This document shows, piece by piece, positions 40,601 to 51,900 of a DNA stretch of 64,000 bases; positions within the stretch are counted from its first letter, which is position 1, and each line of letters starts with the position of its first letter. The stretch covers positions 65,864,035 through 65,928,034 of the forward strand of contig CM037781.1 in NCBI GenBank assembly GCA_021229015.1. Reading direction: 5' to 3'. A program made the translations under genes and the position numbers. Source of the DNA: Solen grandis. Its lineage: Eukaryota > Mollusca > Bivalvia > Adapedonta > Solenidae. The notes beneath the pieces were generated by a model. It saw only the letters and a list, made by a program, of their open reading frames with translations, ran no database searches and was not told where the DNA came from.

Positions 40601-43444
40601 TGCAGGGATGATCCTTGGGTCAACTTTCACAAAAGTTGCTAAAATAAACTTGATCCATGTAGAACTCTGATTGCCATGGCAACAAAAAGCAAAAAAAATG
40701 AAAACTTTAAAAATCATCTTCTTCAAAACTACTGGCCAGATTTTAAAATAAATTGGTACAGATGTTCCTTGGGTCAACCTCTACCAAAGTTGCTAAAATT
40801 ATTCCGATCCGTAAAAAAACATGGCCGCCAGGGGCGGGGCTTATTTGCCTTATATGTATATAGAGAAACCTTTAAACAACATCTCCTCTGAAACCACTGG
40901 ACAGAATTTGATTAAACTTTGCAGGGATGATCCTTGGGTCAACCTTCACAAAAGTTGCTAAAATAAACTTGATCCATGTAGAACTCTGGTTGCCATGGCA
41001 ACAAAAAGCAAAAAAAATGAAAACTTTAAAAATCATCTTCTTCAAAACTACTGGCCAGATTTTAAAATAAATTGGTACAGATGTTCCTTGGGTCAACCTC
41101 TACCAAAGTTGCTAAAATTATTCCGATCTGTAAAAAAACATGGCCGCCAGGGGCGGGGCTTATTTGCCTTATATGTATGTATATAGGGAAAACTTTAATC
41201 AACATTTCCTCTGAAACCACTGGACAGAATTTGATTAAACTTGGCAGGAATGATCCTTGGGTCAACCTTCACAAAAGTTCCTAAAATAAACTTGATCCAT
41301 ACAGAACTCTTGTTGCCATGGCAACAAAAAGCAAAAAAAATATGAAAACTTTAAAAATCATCTTCTTCAAAACTACTGGCCAGATTTTAAAATAAATTGG
41401 AATTTATGGGGGTTTGGGCTTTAGGGCCATCATGGGCCTCTTGTTTTTTTTAGAACCAGATAATCAATTACAATGTTCGTACAAGAGTATGCTAATACAT
41501 AATAAAATTGGTACTTATAGAAAGCAATAGATGTATAACTTCGTATTGAATATTTCTATAGGTCTATATAATAAACACTTTTTAGCTCACCTGAGCACAA
41601 CGTGCTCAAGGTGAGCTTTTGTGATCACCTTTCGTCCGTCGTCCGTCGTCGTGTGTCGTGCGTCGTGCGGCGTCAACAATTTGCTTTAAATGACATCTCC
41701 TCTGAAACCGCTGGGCAGAATTTGATTGAACTTGGCAGGAATGTTCCTTGCGTGAGGCTCTACAAGCTAAAATAAAGTTGATCCATGCAGAACTCTGGTT
41801 GCCATGGCAACCGAAAGAAAAAAAATTTGGTTCAGATGTTCCTTGGGTCAACCTCTACCAAAGTTGTTAAAATTATTCCGATCCGTAAAAAAACATGGCC
41901 GCCAGGGGCGGGGATTATTTGCCTTATATGTATTTAGAGAAACCTTTAAACAACATCTACTCTGAAACCACTGGACAGAATTTGATTAAACTTGGCAGTG
42001 ATGATCCTTGGGTCAAACTTCACAAAAGTTGCTAAAATAAACTTGATCCATATAGAACTCTGGTTGCCATGGCAACAAAAAGAAAAAAAAGAAAAACTTT
42101 AAAAATCATCTTCTTCAAAACTACTGGCCAGATTTTAAAATAAATTGGTACAGATGTTCCTTGGGTCAACCTCTACCAAAGTTGCTAAAATTATTCCGAT
42201 CTGTAAAAAAACATGGCCGCCAGGGACGGGGCTTATTTGCCTTATATGTATATAGGGAAAACTTTAAACAACATCTCCTCTGAAACCACTGGACAGAATT
42301 TAATTAAACTTGGCAGGGATGATCCTTGGGTCAACCTTCACAAAAGTTGCTAAAATAAACTTGATCCATGTAGAACTCTGGTTGTCATGGCAACAAAAAG
42401 AAAAAAAAATGAAAACTTTAAAAATCATCTTCTTCAAAACTACTGGCCAGATTTTTAAAATAAATTGGTACAGATGTTCCTTGGGTCAACCTCTACCAAA
42501 ATTGCTAAAAAAAATTCCGGTCCGTAAAAAACATGGCCGCCAGGGGCGGGGCTTATTTGCCTTATATGTATATAGGGAAAACTTTAATCAACATTTCCTC
42601 TGAAACCACTGGACAGAATTTGATTAAACTTGGCAGGGATGATCCTTGGGTCAACCTTCACAAAAGTTGCTAAAATAAACTTGATCCATATAGAACTCTG
42701 GTTGCCATGGCAACAAAAAGAAAAAAAATATGAAAACTTTAAAAATCATCTTCTTCAAAACTACTGGCCAGATTTTAAAATAAATTGGTACAGATGTTCC
42801 TTGGGTCAACCTATTTATCTCAGGTGCGCGATTTAGGGCCATCATGGGCCTCTTGTTTTAATTATGTATCCTTATTCCTCCCCTACCCAATCTTCCAGGA
42901 CTTGCCAATCGTACAGCTTGATGGATATGTTGAGTTTGGCGCCAATATTACCTCCATGCGCCTGATTGACCCCAGACGTCCACAGGTCAACGAGGTCATG
43001 ATAGACTGGGGTATCGCAGAGGCGAATAATGTTCGATCCCCTTTAATGGGTTATAAAGCCATTAAGGTACGTTGATTTGTTTTAAAAGTTTAATGTTTAT
43101 GTATTTTACATGGATTACAAAACATGTTCTTACAATTTATGCAAACCATTCTCGGTAGCTGCGGTGATGGCGTATTTGGTCATTATTTTGGGAGGAAACC
43201 GGAGTATCCAGCCTAAGCCAATCTGTCCGGAGGAGTGACCAGCGTACCCTCTAATGTACGTGACCAGGAATCGAACCGAGGGCGTATTGCTGAGAATGGA
43301 GGTGCTTACCACTACTCTATCTAAGCCGATGTGTCTAAATTTCGTTACTGTTTCATTATTTGATTGTTTGTGGTGTATTCATCTACGCAGCTTATTTTTC
43401 TTATTGAGACAGTTTATCTAGAATAATGTTCATGTCGCCACACT

Positions 43445-43477
<33 letters not shown>

Positions 43478-45909
43478 GAGAAGGAGAGAGAGAAAGAAAG
43501 AGGGAAGAGCATATCCCCGCAAAACTTTCAATCACCGAAAATGAATTGCTCCCGTTTCAATTAAGACTCAATCCCCTACGTTATGGCTACTGGTGAACGA
43601 ATAAACTCACTAGACACATTTTGCCGAATTCGAAAGAAACAGCATGACGCTTTGCATCCTACAGGAGCAAGCATTTTTGCAAGTCTTCCTCAGAAGCAAA
43701 GTACTTGTCCAACCCGGAACCGCCGAGACCAATTTGTAGAGGTTATAACAATTTGTTTCTCAATCAACGTAAGCGGAAAAGAAGTCCACAGACAAAGAGA
43801 AGATAATGCTACTTTTTTCAATTATTTTGTACTGAATGTGCATCAGAAGATCTGCCTTTATCCAAATGTTTTGATAAACTCTGAATGGCATGGAGACAGA
43901 TAACGACTGGTCGACTATCCAGAGACGATCTGGAGAATGATTTGAGAGAGAACAAAAAAGAGTCTGTAAAAATGCAAGTAAATGAAATATGTGGTTCAAT
44001 GCAGAAACACTTTGATGTCTCTTTTAGGAAAATGGCACCTGATTCAATTATAAGATCTGGTAACCATGGTAGAAACACTCTTACCATATCAGAACTCGAT
44101 ATTAAGTTGTTGCAGTTATACATCCAGTATTTAGAGTAGTAATCCTCATCGCCAATCAAGTGGAGTATAAACTGCAAGGAAATTGAAACGCAACGTAAGC
44201 TTATTTGTCGGTTTAAAGAAATGTAACATGATGTTAAAGCTTTATAAAGAAACAAGAAATGATCTTTTACCATGACGTGGGGGTAAATCGTGGTGAATGA
44301 CAAATGGTTCAACTACATTTCGGACCTCATGGCCTTTCACGGAGTTAACCAAGGTTTCCTAATGTTTCATTAGTGTCCTTGGTTATCTTGGTAGAGGTTA
44401 AGTGGTCCTAGACGTAGCAATGTTTGTCGACTTTGCCGGAAGTGAATTACAGGACATAAACATTAATATCAAATTTATTTCATCCTGCGCTCCTGTCCCA
44501 TTCAGTGTATACTATTATTATGAACCTGGTATTCCCGTTTAAAAGCTTTGGTCAAATCTAATTTAGTAATCTTGATCCTGTGGTGACTAAATTTTAAGAA
44601 CGTGGAAGCCTTAGTGAATCAGGGAGTATTAGATATCCAAATATCAAACTCAAAAAAAAAAAGAAGAAAAAAAAAGGAAGAAACGGGCGAAACGCACCAT
44701 AATGCGATGTCTTTGCTATACCAGTAGAACATTGCAGTCTCGGCACATAAGCCTTTTAATAAAAGAAGAAAGAATGAGAGAGAATGTATAAGGCATATCG
44801 TTTTAATTTTAAGAAATGTCTGATAGTGAAGCCAAAGAACAGTGCACAAGCCATCAATCAAAAGATAGTTGATTTTGAACAAAATTGTGAACAATTCTCG
44901 CTATCAAAGTCACGTTTTTCCCACACCAAGAAGACGAAGGGACCGAGATTTTGAGAAACTGGGAAGATAAACATGAGGCAGATAGGCGGCAATAAACTCC
45001 CAATCATATGACGAAAAGTGTGCCAGCATTATTGAGAAAATGTCAGTCGTAAATACAACTCTTCGACTCAGCTAATAGTTGGACGTCAATGTCCCGTTGT
45101 TCGCCTTGCCTTGAACTAATTTGATACTAAAAGCAAATTTCGTGTAGTTAACTATATATAAGCTGTTTATTCTTTCCTAGAAAACACGTTCTTCTACTAC
45201 TTAAATGTGATCCAACGACGACCAGATGTATAACTCTTTTATACACAATCGTTGATCTCTTTTATTCTGGTTTATATTAAATCTCTGTTTGATAGATTCC
45301 TACAAAATATATGTTTTATATACATAAGTTTTGTACCAATAGGCCCAAAATAGTTCATCAATGTGAGGTAAAATTACAACCATGTATCGAAAAACATTTA
45401 AATTTAATGTTTAAGTTTAATATTATTTGTAGCTAGAATATGTCAAATGAATCGATTTTGCTTAACAGAACATCGTTAAAGACAAGTAAAATACAATAAT
45501 AGAAGTGAAAGAAATGGATTCTTGTCGGGGTCTTACAGTCTGAATTTTAGGCATATGTATCTTCATGAAATGTCAAATAATTCATTGTAATAAAGTAGTA
45601 TTACAACTTATTCAAAACAGCCTTTTTAACATCCCCCCCCCCTCTCTCTCTCTCTCTCTCTCAAATGATTTCTAGATTTTCCTTTCAAACCTAATTGTTT
45701 TTAACTTTATCCTGATAGTGGGTAAGACCCTAGCAAACTTTCTTGGTGACCAACTCAAATGGCCTGCTACACTTGAAAGGAATGAAACGCAATATAAAGA
45801 TGCCTATAAAGAGATAACTCGATCAAATTTCAATTTCAAAGGCAGTAATTTAATTTACGTAGTGTGTGTGTGTACTTATGATCGTTTTTTTGCACACACA
45901 CACACACAC

Positions 45910-45970
<61 letters not shown>

Positions 45971-48900
45971 GCAGTAAATATTGAAAATAAATTAAGTTCA
46001 TAACATTGCAAACTTTATTATAGTGAACTTCACAGTTTTTGTCATTTAGACCGCTTGGACACGTTACAGTTTTTTATTGGGATGGAAGAAGAAGTAAAAA
46101 AAAACTAAATGCGACTTACAACAATTAAAATTATATATATATAATCTTGATATACCAAATATTGAATATGCCAAAGTGACACGCGGATAACATTTTAAAA
46201 GCGAGCACAGATGATTTTATTTAATCCATTAACACATTTAGATTGATACTGTATGTTGCTATTTATTGGTAATGCCAAACAATTAAATCTAAATAAAAAT
46301 AAAACAAAATGTAAGTAAAACCCACAAATATTCAAACATTTAGCCTAACCATCGAACACCGAAACATCGATTTCTTTTCTCTGGCAAAATGATGGAAATC
46401 AAATCAAAGTAGCACTGTGCCAAGACGTTAATTGAGCTGTGATATTGCACGTGTCCTGATTGTTAGGCCTCTTATCACCGGCTTCATTTCCGGTGTAATA
46501 TGAGCACTAGTCAAATGTCAATCGGATAATTAGACTATTGCTGATTTCTACCATATAAAGAAGATTTTGGTGTTCGTGATTACATTATGCATTATGTAGC
46601 CGAAAAGTATTTTTAATGTTCCTGTATGTATATGTAAATCCAAACGTTCATATATCGGAATATCTTACTTAAGTTGATTAGTTGTGTTATTGTTGATATT
46701 TATAGTTCTACACTTTGAGAGAAAGAAATGAAAATGTGATTGTCCCCATTAGAAAATAATCACCCCATTATGTTCATTAGTCGGGATTGATGTTTATATC
46801 TCACCGATAGGATACTAAATCGTTGCTTATTTGTCGTCGATACTAATTTCATACTTATTTGGAATTTATACTGTATCTAAATCGTTGTTTATTAGTCATC
46901 GATGCTTCATATTCAGAGATCATACCAGTATTAATTAAAATGTATGTTTGTCCGTCCATACAGACGGAGATCGCTCTCATGTACGACGCCGTTGGTCTGT
47001 TCATGAAAACATTGGACCCGCTGGATTACATCACCACTGAATCTCTCTCTTGCTCCAAACGACAAACCTGGAAACATGGAAATACGTTGATCAACTTAAT
47101 GAAATCGGTATGTACCTCCCTTATCCATCGGTCTGTCTGTCTCCAATATGTTTTATCAACAACGTCATCCTATTTTCCCTGATGACGGGACAGAGGGACC
47201 GGATATTTTACTGTTTCTGTTACGATGATAATACGTTCGTTGATATAATTTGTCTAAAGCTGTTCTCTTTTTATTTTCTTATTCGATTCAGTAACGCTTA
47301 ATTTATCTTTTTAGGAGATACAATATTTAGTTTTAAATGGTTTACGTTTTTAGATTTTCCTTATAAGTTTAACTTCATTGGATATTATTGATCATTTGTG
47401 AAGCCACACTTTATGGTGATTCCGAAAGATATCTTACACTAAGCTTCTTCTGATAAAAGATGCCAGTAGTATATGAGTTCAACACGAAATATATTAAAAC
47501 TATTTCATTTTCGTGACGTTGAAGCTTCCTGAAATATACAGGAAACGTCAATTTTCAAGTTTTATGCAAACATGATATACCATCATTTGCTGTAGACTTC
47601 GCCAATCTGCTGAATCGGAGATCTTCCAAGATAATCGCTGATTATGTCAGCGTTTTTGCAAAGACTATAAGTTTTTGTCCTCCGGGTCCAAATTACCGCC
47701 GAATTCATTATTCGCCATTAAGCCTAATATTTCACTCCTGAATTTGTTCTTGCAGCTGAAACATAACCACGTCAGAAAAGCTATCCAATAGTTAATTTAT
47801 GTGTTACAGGGCCATTAAATGGTGTTTTGATTTAAATAAATTGCTGTCTAGATATACATAGTTAATTAAACTTGCTATTACTACATTTCTTCGGTCGGAT
47901 ATTTATGGTTATGTTTTAGATTTTTCTTGTAGAATATAAATATTTTAAACATAAATGTACTATAATAGCAAGCATTCTCCTTGTAAACAACGGAAACATT
48001 TCAATATTCAAGCTATTTCCCATGATACACGGGCTTTATTGCATGACTGTTTAGGGATGCTCAAAGAAAGGTTTTTATAGTTACATATGGTCCGTGTTCT
48101 TGGTTTTCATGCTAGAAAATGTCATAAGATGTTGAATTGTTTACTTGGTTGAAAATGCGCGTGTGTTTTTGTGATCGAATGAAGAATAACTCTCGAAAGA
48201 GTTGATAAAATGCAGCACCGGCGGTGCACATAATCGCAAGGCCCGTCGTAAATTTGGCTTTATACTTGTTCGGTCGTGATTTATACCAGCCGTGTAGTGA
48301 CAGGATCTGCCATAAACAATTTTCTTTGTTTAAAGAATGTTGCATCTCCTTCACATAGTTGTAGTGCTCCCTTGTTTTACCTTGTTTGCAATATTATTTA
48401 CTGCTTCCGCTATATTGACCGGTCACGTGCTTTCATCATAAAAATGTCATCTGTCTTGGAAAAATATTATAATTTTACATCAGACTGATTTTATTGTAGA
48501 AATTGTTTGAAATATTGTCTCTGACAATACATTTTGTGAATTTTTGATGATTCCCTTCCCGTAGAATACATATGAGGGCCTATCGGGCACAGTTCGATTT
48601 ACTAACGGCAGACGAGAAGAATTCAAACTTGATGTCATAAAACTCTCCAGGAGAGGTTTGAAAGAGGTATGTGGTATATACACGTCCCTTTATTTATCAA
48701 CTTATCATTTTAAAGTTTATGAATTTCAACTTTACTTTACTTTACTTGTGTATATCTTTGTTGTTGAACTTTTACACGTAAATATGTTGATTGCCATTTA
48801 TGAAACTGATGAAATGGTTTTCACACAGTAACACTGCAACACAGTGAGGCAATATATCGGGCGTTACCAAAATGCTCTATATAAGTTTAAAATTTAGTAT

Positions 48901-51900
48901 TTCCCAGTAAAACAACGTTTTTTACGGCCTTTTTCATAATCATGGTCTTTTTTTTTCTTTTTTTGTGTGTGTTGAAAATATTGTGTAATTAATATGTCAT
49001 GATATTGGAATGAGGTGGTTTTTTTTCTTGGAATTGCGTTTATTTTGAAATGCCAATTTAAATTTTGTCATGCCCAGTGCTACATTCTAGCATGTTATGT
49101 CATGATGCGAAAAACGCCTAATTGAAGCATTTGAATCTCTGTTATGTAAGTATCTGCCCCGTACAGATGTCCTAGAATCATATAGAATTGTCACTCATCA
49201 AACAGTGTTTGACATTTCTCCGGAGAATTCAATCTTCGAAACAATTCGAACAGTAAATCATAAGCGCCTCCTGGTTCCCTGTTACGTAGCAAACGTTTTT
49301 TTTTGTTTGTTTTTTTGTATCAAAAATCTGGCTAGAATTTCAAAAGCAAAACTTATCGTTAATGGTACTTAATTGGCTAATTGGTAATCAAATTAGCGTT
49401 CTTAAACGTGGTAGATTCCTGATCAACCATATATTCATGTATACATTATTAGGTTGGCATAAATGACTATCTCAATGACTAACAGTATTTGCTAAGACAT
49501 TAAATTTCCGGTAATTTTATCAGAGAGTCAAGATATATGTAAGTCGTCCCTAAGTATTTAAGTATTTAAGTATTACTTAGCGTTTAGTATGGTTGACGGA
49601 AATAGTGCCTGATATATGTTTAAGCTTTGCTATATTATTAATATACATTGTACATTTCTGTCTTCATACATTTTAATATATATTGGGTATTGTGTCTGTT
49701 AACCCTTTCTCTCATAGAGGAAACCATGAAAAGACCTATGCGAACAGCATAAAACCAGAGTAACTCGCAGGCTGATCAGGTTTTATGATGTTCGCTGCTC
49801 GTCAGTGGTCTGGAAATGAGGATTTTATAATTAAATTTGGTAAGGTTTAACTGTGGTTTTCTGCAGATCAGGCTTTATGTGGTACCTATTGAGTGCGTCA
49901 AAATGAGTCTATATGAGGGAAAGGGTTAATGTTATCGGCATAACTAAATACATATCTGCAAATGATGCACTTTTGAATATATGTATATTATGATTAATTT
50001 TATATAAATGTGATATAAAAATATTTGTGTTTTTTTTTCTAGATTGGCTCGTGGCATAACAGTGCGGGTATCCAAATCACGGAGAGCGAGATCGAGACGA
50101 AGGAAGACGACAAAGCACGTCTCAGAAATGCGACGTTACGTGTTGTCAGCGTCTTCGTAAGTTGAATTCAGACGTCAGAATTCGTTTTGTCACTGGTGTA
50201 GTGATTCAGACGTTACGTTTGTTTTGTCACTGGTGTAGTGTGTATCTTCAGGGTAAATCACTGTCTGTACCTTTAAATCCGTCTTCTATTTTGTTTTGTT
50301 AAATTACTTGTTGTATGTTCTTTTAGAGATGGATATTTTGATAAAAGCATTTAGCAAATGAAATGTTTTACGTTTTATCATAAGGTGTAAGGTAATTTTA
50401 GAAGCAATATAGTGACATCATCAGTAACAGTTTCTTTGAAGAAACATATCTGGTAATAGATATTTTATTGCTTGTGTGGAATTAAATTAGATTTGATTTT
50501 CTTCGGAAACAATGATTTAAATCAAATTTGAATCAAATTGCAAAAAAGTGAGACAAATATCAAACATGCAATATGATAATAAAGATGCATGTTAAACTTT
50601 TTTAAAACCGATACTTTAACCCAATTTCTCATAATGGTATGCCAAACTTAAATTTGTAGAACCAATAATAGATTCATCCTAAGTCACGAATATATGACTT
50701 TGAATTTTAAAATCACCAAAATCATTTAGTGGTGTTCTCCAGACAGAATGTCTTTAATCAGTTTTGTTTCAGTGAAATACGAGAAGTCCATCTAACAAAA
50801 ATAATGCTTTCCAGAAAGCAGCTATATAAGTAATTAACATTTTATGATAGAAGCGTTAGTTTCTCAATCGTTTCATAAATTGTACGGATCTTTTTTTAGA
50901 TTCAAAATGTAATGAATTATTTAAATTAGTTTTAAATGCCTTTAATTATATTTCTCAAGAGTGTTAGACTGGGTTTATCGTTCACCTGACAGAACTTCGG
51001 TCATTTGTGTACTGTGTCTATATGTGCCAGATATAATGCTGCCTCACTGTGGTATCACATTTACAACAAGTGGCATGATACCACACCTGGTCACATTATC
51101 CTAGCACTGGATAAACCTGTCCGGGACTATTCTTATGCATAAAGCGCCGTGTCGGTTCCGTTATAACAAGTAACATATGTCGCTGCCGGTGATCGAAACC
51201 ACGGCTCTCCAGTTTTAGCGCGAAGGTCACCGGGACCGGAGCCAATTATGTGTGTGTGTGTGTCATAGACTATTTAATCAGAGGTTCGGAAATAATCGGT
51301 ATAATTCGTTGATTTAAACTGACGAATCAGTCTCATACCCACTGAACAATGTGTTGAATTTTATACCAGAATGTGGTGTTGGTGTTCGGGGGTGGGGCGG
51401 GTAGGTTTACGTCTAAATTCGGAATGAAATGATGTATTATAAACCGGTGTTAGCATATTTATTCGGTTTAACCACCTTATATGCAGGCTATATTGTCTGT
51501 ATGAATCAACACAACATATATAACTTGAACAAACAACCATACGCCCTGTGTTATATATGTCATCTTTCAAACACAACTGGGAAATCAGACGAGTAAACCC
51601 CATTTATTTTGGGAATTGCCCCTGTCATATTAAGATGTCTAGAAATGATAAGCTATACCAGACAGATTTTTAGGGGGGGGGGGGGGAACAGATTTGCTTC
51701 ACATATAGTCAGGTACTGGTACCATTACACGTGTTAAAGTAATGCCTGTCGTTGTGACAATAAAACCACGTATAAAAGTATGTCATCTAATGGCCATTAT
51801 TTCACAATGTCTTTACATTTTTCAAATTTCAAGCAGGTCTGTTGAATAAATCACAAACAAAAGGTTTTCTCCCTGGTACACATCGATATTTGTATGTATA

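Larger units (their letters stand above)
39728..42858 (+). repeat. ~1.7-kb direct duplication (element plus flank)
   Basis: The ~110 bp before the first element (ttttttttagaacagataca, atgttcgtacaggtatgct, cttatagaagcatagag) recur, with indels, before the second element (41,443-41,580: ttttttagaaccagataatc, atgttcgtacaagagtatgc, cttatagaaagcaatag). So flank and element were duplicated together. Confidence 0.75.
34283..42898 (+). other. Intron between exons b and c
   Basis: 8.6 kb. Holds the element at 34,769, a perfect palindrome at 35,899, unremarkable AT-rich sequence at 35,950-38,840 (with a CG-rich inverted cluster gtgcgcacgc / gcgtacgcacgcg near 37,190-37,250 and a T24 tract at 37,903), an inverted-repeat element at 38,844, and a duplicated block at 39,728-42,858. 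Confidence 0.85.
43067..46963 (+). other. Intron between exons c and d
   Basis: 3.9 kb. Contains a minus SINE at 43,165, a (GA)n tract at 43,445-43,500, the possible ORF remnant at 43,583, an inverted-repeat element at 44,300, a C/CT tract at 45,636-45,662 and a CA/TA tract at 45,893-45,971. No missing exon: exons c and d join exactly. Confidence 0.85.

Noticed and set aside
39991..42845. A dozen 60-97-codon frames repeating the same peptides
   Set aside because: They follow the 320-bp repeat units of a non-coding element on both strands.
43818..44312. 164-codon minus-strand frame
   Set aside because: Overlaps two more protein-like + strand frames and is rich in Ser/Leu/Ile/Phe; likely an antisense shadow, though not excluded.
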